A stretch of DNA of 64,000 nucleotides from JAHEGP01 sp963751595. GTDB lineage: Bacteria > Pseudomonadota > Gammaproteobacteria > Pseudomonadales > JAHEGP01. A model generated the notes under the pieces. The model was given only the letters and a program-made list of their open reading frames with translations. It was not told where the DNA came from and made no database searches. How positions within the stretch are numbered: the stretch's first letter is position 1; each line of letters begins with the position of its first letter. Positions 1-9,600 of the stretch are shown here, piece by piece. The stretch lies in the NCBI GenBank assembly GCA_963751595.1, contig CAVVVC010000007.1, forward strand, positions 1 to 64,000, in the 5' to 3' direction. The translations under genes and the position numbers were made by a program.

Positions 1-560
1 AGCGAAGCTCGCCAGCCTCCCAGGTAATTACGTTCGGTCGTGGGTGCCAATTCTGGCCCACTTATTCGTTTATTTTAACATATCGCGATCTTCCTGTCGT
101 CTATACTTCAATCATCCACGCGGGCGCTCGCATGTCGCGGCGAAAACACCATGTTGCTTCAAAAGGTCGTTCTTTCGCTGGAACGACTACTATCCCCCGA
201 TGTCGCTTTTAAAACAACTAGTCTGCCCCGCGCAGTTACAGTGCATAGTCGCATTGCTACTCTGGGTTAATTTGTCGTGACATTTGGCGATATGCCGCTT
301 CGAAGCATATCGGACTCTGAATTCTTGAAGGGCCGACCTTCAAAGTACCGGTATCCCGCTCGGGTGAAACAGCCCGCTACCGCGAGCAGCCCGGTTAGGG
401 GTCATGGACTTGGAGTCTTAGTAAGCGGGATCAACGAAGAACCTTCATTGAGCCCAGAAACACCACCCAATTTTTCGCGAATGATCTGACTAAAATACGC
501 TGGAAGTCAATCCGAAGACGGCCCTCCAGCTCTCCTTATCCGTATCTGGCGACCGCCGAC
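1..560. other. intergenic stretch at left edge, no recognisable gene
   Basis: I see no convincing gene here. The short open frames on the plus strand (44-280 and 277-489) have no motif I recognise and unusual composition. Two perfect hairpins are visible: an 8-bp stem (CGATATGC/GCATATCG, 288-312) and a 7-bp stem (TTGAAGG/CCTTCAA, 325-343). They could belong to a structured RNA or be debris from a mobile element; there is no U-tract, so they are not clear terminators. Confidence 0.4.
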
Positions 561-1772
561 TTAAGCGAGCCTTCGGTAGAAAACCATAAGCAGCTTGCTT
601 TCACGCCACCGAAGATCAGCGAGCACAACCTGATCCAGCATCTTGGCGATTTCATCCTGATAGATAGGGTTCATGATAATGACGGTGTCCGGCTGATAAT
701 CAGCCAGCGCGGCCGGGTTGACGATTTCTTGCCCGGTGCCTGGCACGAACAAACCTTTTTTCCGCGGATTGATGTCTACGACGTACTGCACCAGGTCCCG
801 GGTCTTGAGAATATTGAGAAAAGTGACGGCCTTTGACCCCGCTCCCCACACCACAACCCTTTTACCCTCTTCCCCCAACTGCGCGAGCGTTTGTGACCAC
901 GCGGTGACTTTCTTAGCAAAGTTGTCGGCAAAAGCTGTGGCATGTTCCCCGATATCAGCCACCAAAAAGCCAGCATCCTCCTTGATTTCGTCATCAGCCA
1001 GCGGTCGGGCGACCGCGCCCAGAAACTGGCCCCCGAAACCCTCTTCCAGATCCACCACCTGCATCCCGGCTGCAGACAGCAGCTTGCCAAGGGAACCACT
1101 TGAAAAGTAGGAGCAGTGCTCGTAAATGAGATCCCAGATACCCAGATCTTTCAGTGTGTACAGGCTGTTGGGAACCTCGATGAAAACGTGCGCACCCCGA
1201 CTGTCAGCAAGCGCCCTTCGCAAGCTGGCCGCAAACTGCTGCGGCTCGGGAATATGTTCCAGCGCATGGCGACAGCAGAGGAAATCGGCAGCGAAATGAC
1301 TGTAAGCCTCGCTGTAATAGTCGCGCACGAATCGCACCCTGCCATCGTCCACCTGATCATCGCCCACATAGCTTGGATCGAAGCCGACGCCGTCATTTGG
1401 GCCTAGCTCGCAGATACGGCGCAGAAACTCTCCGCGGCCACAGGCTACCTCAATCACCTCTTTGTTGCGCAACCCGAAGCGTTCGATCAATGACTCCGCA
1501 AGATCATCCGCGTATTCCCTGAATCGGGGAGAAAAATCCAGCGCCGCCTCGTAACCGGGCGCATATTCTATCAATGCGGGGTCAAATACACGGTTGGAAA
1601 GATGCGTGCAGTCATTGCAGTAAACCAGGCTGATGTCCCCCTTGGAAACATTCAACGCCGATTCGCGGTCTGGTTGTGGCACATTCGTATAGACGGGTAT
1701 GTCGACGATGTCTACCAGCTTTTTCGTGTCCCCGGACCCACAGGCCATGCAGCGCCCATCATTCATTGACAT
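561..1772 (-). CDS. class I SAM-dependent C-methyltransferase-like protein (zinc-finger type)
   Basis: A 403-aa enzyme with the three-part layout of nucleotide-sugar C-methyltransferases (Methyltransf_13, Methyltransf_23 and Methyltransf_14 families; TylC3-like). Four cysteines in two CxxC pairs (C8/C11, C52/C55) form the N-terminal zinc site. The SAM-binding glycine motif EVACGRG is at about 108-114. A C-terminal nucleotide-binding-like GAGSKA motif is at about 310-315. Family knowledge suggests methyl-group transfer to a keto-sugar nucleotide in the cytoplasm; the substrate is inferred. It is divergent from the rfbF operon and is a paralogue of the gene at 5147-6367 (shared CGRGEFL/CGKGEFL, LEHIP, YEHC, GSKAV and VVDINP blocks). 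The start is the ATG at 1772; the upstream ribosome site is weak. Confidence 0.82.
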   Translation of the reverse strand: MSMNDGRCMACGSGDTKKLVDIVDIPVYTNVPQPDRESALNVSKGDISLVYCNDCTHLSNRVFDPALIEYAPGYEAALDFSPRFREYADDLAESLIERFGLRNKEVIEVACGRGEFLRRICELGPNDGVGFDPSYVGDDQVDDGRVRFVRDYYSEAYSHFAADFLCCRHALEHIPEPQQFAASLRRALADSRGAHVFIEVPNSLYTLKDLGIWDLIYEHCSYFSSGSLGKLLSAAGMQVVDLEEGFGGQFLGAVARPLADDEIKEDAGFLVADIGEHATAFADNFAKKVTAWSQTLAQLGEEGKRVVVWGAGSKAVTFLNILKTRDLVQYVVDINPRKKGLFVPGTGQEIVNPAALADYQPDTVIIMNPIYQDEIAKMLDQVVLADLRWRESKLLMVFYRRLA

Positions 1773-2074
1773 TCATTCGGCCTCAAATCTAAGGAAAAAA
1801 CGGGAATCAGCGCGTCAAACACGATGATCAACAATTGAAGCAAACCCAACAGACAACGATTATAGTCGAAAAAAAACCGTTTCTTTCCTTCCCTGGCGGG
1901 TCTCAGGGCTGACTCCAGCCGGTAATGGGGGTGCAGCAGCAGTTTTTTAAGCGCTTTTGTCTTGTGTTGTTTGGCCAGTTCGCTATCTTTAGCTAAAGCA
2001 CCTGCTACGTAGAACTATTCTCAGCATCACCGACTCCTCATATCGCCACAAACCTGGATGAAGGTACCAACTCT
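1773..2074. promoter_or_regulatory. divergent intergenic region between methyltransferase and rfbF
   Basis: A 302-bp gap between two divergently transcribed sugar genes must hold promoters for both. On the minus strand a perfect TATAAT lies at 1859-1864, about 90 bp before the methyltransferase start, but no good -35 box stands 16-18 bp upstream of it. On the plus strand only weak matches are seen, for example TTGTTT with a 17-bp spacer before TAGCTA near 1990. No gene is visible. Confidence 0.35.
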
Positions 2075-2854
2075 ATGAAAGTTGCAATTCTTGCCGGTGG
2101 GCTTGGCACACGGCTCACGGAAGAAACAGAAAACCGCCCCAAGCCTATGGTCGAAATCGGCGGCAAACCCATTCTTTGGCACATCATGAAGCACTACGCG
2201 CAATATCATTACACTGATTTTGTCATCGCCCTTGGCTACAAGAGTGATTACATCAAGCGCTGGATGGTGGAGTACCCGCAGATATCGTCTGACCTGACCA
2301 TCAAGACCGGGAGCGGCGAAGTGACCCGCCACAACGACAAGGAAGCACAGCTAAAGGACTGGACAATCGATCTCGTCGATACCGGGCTCATGACCCAAAC
2401 CGGCGGTCGGATAAAGCGCCTGAAGCCCTGGGTGAACAACGAAACGTTCATGCTGACCTGGGGTGACGGTGTTTCAGACATTAATATCGACGAGCTGGTA
2501 AAATTTCACCGCTCCCATGGCAAGCTGGCGACGGTCACCGCAGTCCGCCCCCCGGCACGGTTTGGTCACATCGAGTTTGATGGCAACCGGGTAATTTCTT
2601 TCGACGAGAAACCCCAGGCCAGTGAAGGCTGGATCAATGGCGCTTTCTTCGTGCTGGAGCCCGAAGTCTTTGACTACATCGAAGGTGATGAAACGCCCTT
2701 CGAAAAAGCCCCGATGGAGCAGCTCGCCCTGGACGGCCAACTCATGGCCTACAAACACGATTCATTCTGGCAGTGCATGGACACATTGCGTGACAAGCGC
2801 CTGCTGGAACAGCTCTGGGAAAGCCACAAAGCCCCCTGGAAAAGTTGGGATTAA
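2075..2854 (+). CDS. rfbF: glucose-1-phosphate cytidylyltransferase
   Basis: A 259-aa nucleotidyltransferase that would make CDP-glucose from CTP and glucose 1-phosphate, the entry step to CDP-deoxysugars. The N-terminal nucleotide-binding signature GGLGTR (8-13) is followed by the RPKPM block (21-25). The TWGDGVSDI segment (129-137) carries the metal-binding Asp131. Length matches the RfbF/DdhA family (about 257 aa). It leads a tight run: the next gene starts 2 bp after its stop, then the chain continues with ATGA overlap. The usual partner CDP-glucose 4,6-dehydratase (rfbG) is not obvious in the window, so the final sugar is unknown. Confidence 0.92.
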   Translation: MKVAILAGGLGTRLTEETENRPKPMVEIGGKPILWHIMKHYAQYHYTDFVIALGYKSDYIKRWMVEYPQISSDLTIKTGSGEVTRHNDKEAQLKDWTIDLVDTGLMTQTGGRIKRLKPWVNNETFMLTWGDGVSDINIDELVKFHRSHGKLATVTAVRPPARFGHIEFDGNRVISFDEKPQASEGWINGAFFVLEPEVFDYIEGDETPFEKAPMEQLALDGQLMAYKHDSFWQCMDTLRDKRLLEQLWESHKAPWKSWD

Positions 2855-2856
2855 TT

Positions 2857-3903
2857 ATGAACGTATTACTTACCGGACATAAAGGCTACATCGGGTCACG
2901 ACTACTGCCCATGCTGCTGGACAAGGGCCACGATGTGACCGGACTTGACAGCGATCTTTTTGGCGCCTGTACCTACACCGGCGATCTTGCCGAGGTACCT
3001 GAGATCAGTATCGATACTCGGGATGTCGAGAGGGAACACCTCGAGGGCTTTGATGCCATTATTCACCTGGCCGGCCTCTCCAATGATCCGCTGGGTGACT
3101 ATGATCCCGGCCTGACGACAGCAATCAACGAAGCAGCATCTATCGCGATGGCAGAGAAAGCCAAAAGCGTGGGTGTCAGTCGGTTTATTTTTGCTTCATC
3201 CTGCAGCAACTATGGCGCCAGTGGCGACCAATTTCTCACCGAAGACGCCTCATTCAACCCTGTGACCCCCTACGGCCAGTCCAAGGTCAACGTCGAAAAA
3301 GCGCTGGCACCGATGGCGGACTCGGGCTTTTCACCCATCTTCCTCCGTGCTTCTACCGCTTACGGTATGTCGCCCCGTATTCGGTTTGATCTGGTGCTTA
3401 ACAACCTGACCGCGTGGGCTTTTACCACCGGAGAGGTATACCTGAAAAGCGATGGCAGCCCGTGGCGCCCGATCGTGCATGTCGAAGACATCGCCCGTGC
3501 TTACGTTGCAGCGCTGGAAGCTCCCAGGGAGCATGTTCACAATCAGGGTTTTAACGTGGGCCTGACGACCGAGAACTACCAGATCAGGGAAATTGCGCAA
3601 ATCGTCGGCGAGGTCGTGCCCAACAGCAAGGTCTCCTTCGCCAAGGATGCCGGCCCGGACCTTCGCTGCTATCGTGTCGATTGCAACCGCATAGCAACCA
3701 CACTCCATGGGTTCAAGCCCCAGTGGACTGCGCGGCGAGGGGTCGAGGAGCTTTACGAAACTTTCTGCCGGGTTGGGCTAACCCTGGAAGAATTTGAAGG
3801 GGAACGCTTCAAGCGCATCGCCCATGTCAAACATCTTATCGACAGCAATGAGCTTGGTCGCGACCTCCGTTGGACCAACAGGCGGGAGAAAAAAGCCGGA
3901 TGA
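2857..3903 (+). CDS. NAD-dependent epimerase/dehydratase, extended SDR family
   Basis: A 348-aa Rossmann enzyme acting on a nucleotide-linked sugar. The dinucleotide motif TGHKGYIG (6-13) opens the protein and the catalytic YxxxK is Y139/K143 in PYGQSK; serines 114-115 lie in the SSCSNYG block. I chose the ATG at 2857, two bases after the rfbF stop, because the protein then begins MNVLLTGHKG as is typical; an upstream TTG at 2845 would overlap rfbF. The gene ends in an ATGA overlap with the next methyltransferase, so the three are probably translated together. The family contains epimerases, dehydratases and reductases, and the exact reaction cannot be read here. Confidence 0.85.
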   Translation: MNVLLTGHKGYIGSRLLPMLLDKGHDVTGLDSDLFGACTYTGDLAEVPEISIDTRDVEREHLEGFDAIIHLAGLSNDPLGDYDPGLTTAINEAASIAMAEKAKSVGVSRFIFASSCSNYGASGDQFLTEDASFNPVTPYGQSKVNVEKALAPMADSGFSPIFLRASTAYGMSPRIRFDLVLNNLTAWAFTTGEVYLKSDGSPWRPIVHVEDIARAYVAALEAPREHVHNQGFNVGLTTENYQIREIAQIVGEVVPNSKVSFAKDAGPDLRCYRVDCNRIATTLHGFKPQWTARRGVEELYETFCRVGLTLEEFEGERFKRIAHVKHLIDSNELGRDLRWTNRREKKAG

Positions 3904-5144
3904 CAGAAAACGACCTTTTTATACGCGAAGAAGCCTGTCGGTCCTGCACTTCAACCGACCTTGAAGACATTCTGGACCTGGGTGAAACTCCCCTTGCCGA
4001 TCGCCTGATGACGGAAGCCAGGTTGCAGGAAGATGAACCATTCTGCCCACTGACACTGGCGTTTTGTCCCGAATGCAGCCTGGTGCAGATCAGGGAGACT
4101 GTAAAGCCTGAAATCCTGTTTGGTGAGGACTACCCCTACTACTCCTCGGTCTCCCCGGCCCTGCTCAAGCATTTTGGTGCCAGTGTCGAAGAGATCCTGG
4201 GGCGCAGGAAGCTCGACGAGAACAGCCTGGTTCTGGAGCTTGCCAGTAATGATGGTTACCTGCTTCGCAATTACGTTGCCGCAGGCATACCGGTACTGGG
4301 TATCGACCCCGCTTCCGGTCCAGCCCAGCGCGCCATCGAAAATGGCGTCAATACCCGCAACGATTTTTTTACCCTGGAACTTGCCAGGGAGCTCGCCGCA
4401 GAGGGTGTGGCCGCAGACGTTATTCACGGCAATAATGTGTTGGCCCACGTTGCGGACACCAATGGTTTCGTCGAAGGCATTGCGCTGCTGCTAAAGCCGG
4501 ACGGGGAAGCGGTTATCGAGTGCCCCTACCTTGGCGACCTTATCGAACACTGTGAGTTTGATACGATCTACCATCAGCACCTGTGCTATTTTTCCGTCAA
4601 AGCCCTGCAGCAGTTACTGGCCCGCCATGGCTTATTCTTGAACCGAATCCTGCGCACCGCCATCCACGGCGGTTCACTGCGACTTTTCATTGGCAAGGAG
4701 AATAAGCCGGACGCATCGGTCACCGACCTCCTGGCGGCGGAAGAAGCGGCAGGAATGCACCAGGCCGACTACTACCTGCAATTTGCCAATCGGGTGAAAA
4801 ACCTGGGCGACACGCTGAACAGCCTGCTCGACAAGCTGCTTGCCGAGGGGAAAACAATTGCAGGCTACGGAGCGGCGGCCAAGGCGTGCACCATGATGAG
4901 TCACTTCGGCATCGGCAAGCGTCAATTGCAGGTGGTGGTGGATCGCAACGAATTCAAACACGGCAGAATGATGCCAGGCAATCACCTGCCCATCGTACCC
5001 GCCGAGTGGATTCTGGAGCAGATGCCGGATTACCTGCTGCTGCTATCGTGGAACTTTGCCGATGAGATCATCAAGCAGCAGGACGAATACCGTCGCCGCG
5101 GCGGCAAGTTTATTGTTCCCGTACCCGAACCCAAGGTAATCTAG
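3900..5144 (+). CDS. class I SAM-dependent C-methyltransferase-like protein
   Basis: A 414-aa protein with the nucleotide-sugar C-methyltransferase layout: two CxxC pairs (C13/C16 and C56/C59) for zinc, the SAM motif ELASNDG (about 113-119), and a C-terminal domain with the GYGAAAKA block. Its closest family type is the TylC3/NovU-like group that methylates keto-deoxysugar nucleotides; the substrate here is inferred from the adjacent rfbF and SDR genes. The ATG at 3900 overlaps the preceding stop (ATGA) and has GGGAGA upstream, so it is preferred over the TTG at 3870. It is more distant from the other two methyltransferases than they are from each other. Confidence 0.85.
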   Translation: MTENDLFIREEACRSCTSTDLEDILDLGETPLADRLMTEARLQEDEPFCPLTLAFCPECSLVQIRETVKPEILFGEDYPYYSSVSPALLKHFGASVEEILGRRKLDENSLVLELASNDGYLLRNYVAAGIPVLGIDPASGPAQRAIENGVNTRNDFFTLELARELAAEGVAADVIHGNNVLAHVADTNGFVEGIALLLKPDGEAVIECPYLGDLIEHCEFDTIYHQHLCYFSVKALQQLLARHGLFLNRILRTAIHGGSLRLFIGKENKPDASVTDLLAAEEAAGMHQADYYLQFANRVKNLGDTLNSLLDKLLAEGKTIAGYGAAAKACTMMSHFGIGKRQLQVVVDRNEFKHGRMMPGNHLPIVPAEWILEQMPDYLLLLSWNFADEIIKQQDEYRRRGGKFIVPVPEPKVI

Positions 5145-5146
5145 AG

Positions 5147-6367
5147 ATGACAGCCACCGAACAAGCCCTCAACGCCCCGTCGAACGAAAACATGGCAATG
5201 ACCAAATCCTGCCCCACCTGCCAGACATCGATGCAGGCCTTCTATTCCTTTAGCGGCGTTCCCACCAATAGCTGCATATTAATGCAGGATCAGGAAGAGG
5301 CCAGAAACTACCCCCGCGGCGATATCGTCCTTGGACTTTGTGATCAATGCGGTTTTATCTGCAACATGGCCTTCGTACAGGAACTCACCGAGTATTCGGG
5401 TCGGTACGAAGAAACCCAGGGATTTTCCGGCACCTTTAACAAATACCACCAGGAGTTGGCCGAAGATCTCATCAAACGCTACCAGCTTCAGAACAAGTCG
5501 GTGCTGGAAATTGGCTGCGGCAAGGGCGAATTCCTCGAGCTGCTGTGCCGCCTCGGTGGCAACAAGGGTCTCGGGTTTGACCCCGGCTACGATTACAATC
5601 GGGGGGTACTGGACAGCGTAGCCAATGCCGAGGTGATCAAGGATTTTTACTCCGACAAGTACCAGCAGCATCAGGCCGACTTCGTGGCCTGTAAAATGAC
5701 CCTCGAGCACATTCCCGACACGTCTTCCTTCGTCGGTCTCGCCAGACACTCTCTGCACGCCGACGGCACATCCTTGTTTTACCTGCAAGTGCCTGAATCA
5801 CTGCGAATTCTTGAGCATTGTGCTTTTGAAGACATCTATTACGAACACTGCAACTATTTCACACCGGGGTCCCTGGCGCGCCTGTTCCGCAGCCTGGGAT
5901 TCGACATTCAGCAGCTTTACACCAGCTACGAAGGACAATACCTGGCTATTGAGGCCACGCTTGCCGGTGAAGCGCAACAAAGCCCCCTGACTATCGAGCA
6001 GGACCTGGACACCATCCGCGATCTGGTGGCGACATTTGCCGAGAGAAACGACAAGAAAATCAGCGATTGGCAGCGAAAACTCACCGACTTACGCCAGCGT
6101 GGGCCCGTGGTGCTGTGGGGCTCCGGCTCCAAAGCCGTATCTTTCCTGAGCATGGTAGATCGCGATGGCCTGGTTGAGCGCGTGGTTGATATCAACCCTT
6201 ATCGTCAGGGCCACTTTATGGTGGGCACCGCTCAGCCCATTATCAGCCCGGAGCAATTATTGGAGATCCCGCCGGTCGCCGTTATCATCATGAATTCGGT
6301 CTACAAGTCAGAAATTACCAAACAACTCAAAGACTTGGGGCTAAACCCCGAAATACTGGCACTTTAA
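5147..6367 (+). CDS. class I SAM-dependent C-methyltransferase-like protein, paralogue of the first gene
   Basis: A 406-aa enzyme with zinc CxxC pairs C22/C25 and C65/C68, SAM motif EIGCGKG (121-127), and the C-terminal GSGSKAVSF block followed by VVDINPYRQG. It starts two bases after the stop of the previous gene and is the last gene of the rfbF operon. The shared blocks with the minus-strand methyltransferase at 561-1772 show that the two are paralogues that flank the operon. Having two to three such enzymes suggests more than one methyl-branched or otherwise methylated sugar; this is inference. Confidence 0.83.
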   Translation: MTATEQALNAPSNENMAMTKSCPTCQTSMQAFYSFSGVPTNSCILMQDQEEARNYPRGDIVLGLCDQCGFICNMAFVQELTEYSGRYEETQGFSGTFNKYHQELAEDLIKRYQLQNKSVLEIGCGKGEFLELLCRLGGNKGLGFDPGYDYNRGVLDSVANAEVIKDFYSDKYQQHQADFVACKMTLEHIPDTSSFVGLARHSLHADGTSLFYLQVPESLRILEHCAFEDIYYEHCNYFTPGSLARLFRSLGFDIQQLYTSYEGQYLAIEATLAGEAQQSPLTIEQDLDTIRDLVATFAERNDKKISDWQRKLTDLRQRGPVVLWGSGSKAVSFLSMVDRDGLVERVVDINPYRQGHFMVGTAQPIISPEQLLEIPPVAVIIMNSVYKSEITKQLKDLGLNPEILAL

Positions 6368-6675
6368 ACTCCCCCTCTGGAAGTCCCCGACCCGCCCGGG
6401 TCGGGCGCCTTGGCCCCTCTGCCGTCGAATAATCAATATTCTCTGTTTCCCGCCCAAGATCCGGCGCCTCCGCGCCGTTAGCATGCCCCTGGCGTAACAA
6501 TTACCAATCGCCGAGTGCATTCCTGCCAGCCCTGTTCCGGCTTTTTATTAAATCGACATGCAAAACCTGATAAAATATGCTACCGCGTGTGAAATATTCA
6601 CGTTTTGTTTGAACTAGCATGGAAGCAGGTATCCAGCCAAGGTTCATTTCGCCATCTACAGGAGGTACACCCCCG
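6368..6675. promoter_or_regulatory. intergenic region with hairpin and candidate promoter of the giant protein gene
   Basis: A 308-bp gap. Just after the methyltransferase stop lies a perfect GC-rich hairpin (separate entry). At the far end a sigma70-like promoter TCGACA (6553-6558), 17-bp spacer, TATGCT (6576-6581) points into the giant gene. A perfect inverted repeat GTGAA-ATA-TTCAC (6589-6601) sits right below the -10 box, where an operator would act. A strong ribosome site AGGAGGT (6660-6666) precedes the ATG at 6676. Confidence 0.4.
6386..6405 (+). terminator. GC-rich hairpin after the rfbF operon
   Basis: Perfect 8-bp stem CCCGACCC/GGGTCGGG with a 4-base loop, 19 bp after the stop codon of the last methyltransferase. 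No U-tract follows, so it may slow or stabilise the transcript end rather than act as a classical intrinsic terminator. Confidence 0.45.
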
Positions 6676-9600
6676 ATGCAGCGCGCACACTTTTCGATTG
6701 CTGCCTTTTCCTACACTTGCGCACTGCTTGTGGGGCTTTTTAATCTGGTATCGCCACAGATATCCGTCGCCCAGGATATCTCCGGTTTCCTCTCCGATGA
6801 TTTCAGCGCCAGCCAGCTCGACACGACCACATGGACCCTGGTAGACCCCAGAAACGATAGCTCAGCCAGCGTCAACGGAAGTCAACTGCTTATCTCCGTA
6901 CCCCAGGGGACCAGCCATGACATGCCCAACAACGCCGAAAACACAGCTGCCCGGGTTATGCAGCCCATCTTCAACACCGACTTCACACTGGAAGCCAAGT
7001 TCGAATCACCGGTACTGGCGGGCCAAATCCAGGGCATCATGGTCGAGGAGTCGGTGGGCTCGAGTCTGCTGCTCATCGTTTACCGCAGTGGCAATGAAAC
7101 CCGCGTCCAGTCCATCGAGTACACCAATAATGTCTCCAGCAACCGGGTCGACAAGGTCATCGCCGGCGACGCTCCAATTTTTCTGCGGGTGCAGCGCGAG
7201 GGCAACACCTGGACTCACTATATTTTCCTATGACGGTGTCATTTGGAACGCCGTCAGGGTGCTAACCAGTACCAAGGTACCGGCCACCGCTGGTGTTCTC
7301 GCCGGAAATTTCGGTGGCACCAGTGCGCCCGCACACACGGCAATTGTCGACTACATGTTCAGCGCCGCAACGCCTGTCGAGCCAGAAGACGGTGAGGTGA
7401 TTGCCGATAACACCGGCCCTTACATTCGCGACATCAAGAAACTGGCGGGATCAAACCAGTTTCGCGTTCAATGGGAAACTGACGAAGCCGCAAATGCTAC
7501 GATCGAGTACGGTACGACCAACGCATATGGCGATTCGGTCGACAGTACCGCGCTTGCCACCAGCCACGATCTTCTCGTTGACGGGCTGACACCCGACACC
7601 TATCACTTTCGTTTGCGCTCCAGCGACGCGGCGGGTAATGCAACCGCCACCGAAGACTTCACCATAACTGTCTCCGCCAACCCCTATCTGGATATCTGGT
7701 ACGGGAATAACCAGACTTTCGGGCTACTCGGCAGCAATGCCCAGCGCTGGATCAACATCCTCGGCCATGTCTCCGGTGCTAATGCGATAGCCTCGCTGGA
7801 GTATTCGCTTAACCAGGGCTCACCCCAGTCTTTGTCCCTTGGGCCTGACGGGCTGCGCCTGCAGGATGATAACGATTTCAATGCTGATATCGAATATCCG
7901 GACCTGCTATCGGGCCTCAATACCCTGGCAATAACCGCCACAGACAATGTGGGCAACCAGCTAACCGAAAACCTTTCCATCAATTATCTGACTGGCAACA
8001 CCTGGCCACTACCCTACTCCATCGACTGGTCGAGCGTGGCCAGCCTGGAAAGTGCGGTTCAAGTTGTTGATGGCGCTTGGGAAATCACGGAAAATGGTCT
8101 GCGCACCCGGAACACCGGCTATGACAGGGCCATCAACATTGGCGATAGCACTTGGGAAAACTACGAAATCACAGTTCCCATTACCTTACACGGTGTTGAC
8201 CAGAACTGCTTCACAGACCTCGCCACTAACCCCTGCAACGGCGGACCGTTGGTTGGGGTATTGATGCGCTGGCAGGGCCACGATATTACGAATATCAAGC
8301 CCAATTGGGAGTGGCGCCCACTGGGGGCACTGGGCGCCTACCGCTGGTTCAAGCGGATCAACAGGGCAGAAACAGAGCCGGGACTATTTATGCTCGACGG
8401 GGCTGGCCTGGTTACCCATCAGGATGCACAGCGCGCATTCCCGGTTGGAACGACCCACATTTTCAAGCTTCGAGCAGAAACCGACACCAGCGGGCAGGGC
8501 CTTTATAAAACCAAAATGTGGCGGCAAGGCCAGGCGGAGCCAACCCAGTGGGATATCGAGCAAACCCAGGCATTGGGTGCTTCCAGTACTAATGGCTCGC
8601 TATTATTGTTAGCCCACCACGCCGATGCGACGTTCGGCAACCTGACCATTACGTCGTTGGATGATATCGGGGGCGACACCACCCCGCCGGTGATCAGCAA
8701 TGTGCAGGCGGTCGTGACCGATACCACGGCGACCATCACCTGGGATACCGACGAGGCCGCCTCCAGCGCCGTCGACTACGGCACTGATACCAACTATGGC
8801 AGCAATGCCGGTAGCCCCAACCTGGTCACCAGTCACAGCGTGACCCTGACCAACCTGGTGCCCGGCACCGACTATCACTTCCTGGTCAGCTCCACCGATG
8901 CCAGCACCAATACCGCCAATGGCGTCGACACCACCTTCACGACCACCAGTGGCGGCGACACCAGCCCACCGGTCATCAGCAACGTGCAGGCGGTCGTGAC
9001 CGATACCACCGCCACCATCAGCTGGAATACCGACGAGCTCGCCACCAGCGTCGTCAGCTACGGCCTCAGCGCCGGCTACGGCAGCAGTGAAACCGACGCC
9101 GGCCTGACCGCCAGCCACAGCATCACCCTGACCAACCTGACACCCGGCGTCACCTACCACTTCCTGGTCAGCTCCATCGATAGCAGTGGCAACAATGCCG
9201 ACGACACCGATCGTACCTTTACCACCAATGCCGGCAGCAGCAGTCCCTCGGGTATTGTCTCCGATGCTTTCAATGGTGGATCCCTCAATACCAGCGTGTG
9301 GAACTGGGTCGATCCGGTGGGTGACAGCAACTACACCATGACCGGCTCTCAGCTGGCAATCAGCGTGCCCCAGGGATCTTCCCACGACCTGTGGACCAAT
9401 GCCAACCAGGCACCCCGGGTGCTCCAGCCCGCCAATAACACCGACTTCGAGCTGGAGGTGAAGTTTGATTCGACAGTCGCCTCGCGTTACCAGCTTCAGG
9501 GTATTGTGGTGGAAGGCAGTGCCAGCCGGCTGGTGCGCTTCGATTTTTACCACGAAGGCACCAACACCCGCATCCACGCCGCCACCCTGACCAATGGCAC

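Noticed and set aside
44..489. Two small plus-strand frames at the left edge
   Set aside because: Odd composition, no motif, overlapping hairpins.
7221..7228. Programmed ribosomal frameshift as explanation for the giant gene
   Set aside because: The TTTTCC context is not a known +1 or -1 slippery site with stimulator; mutation, phase variation or sequencing error is simpler.
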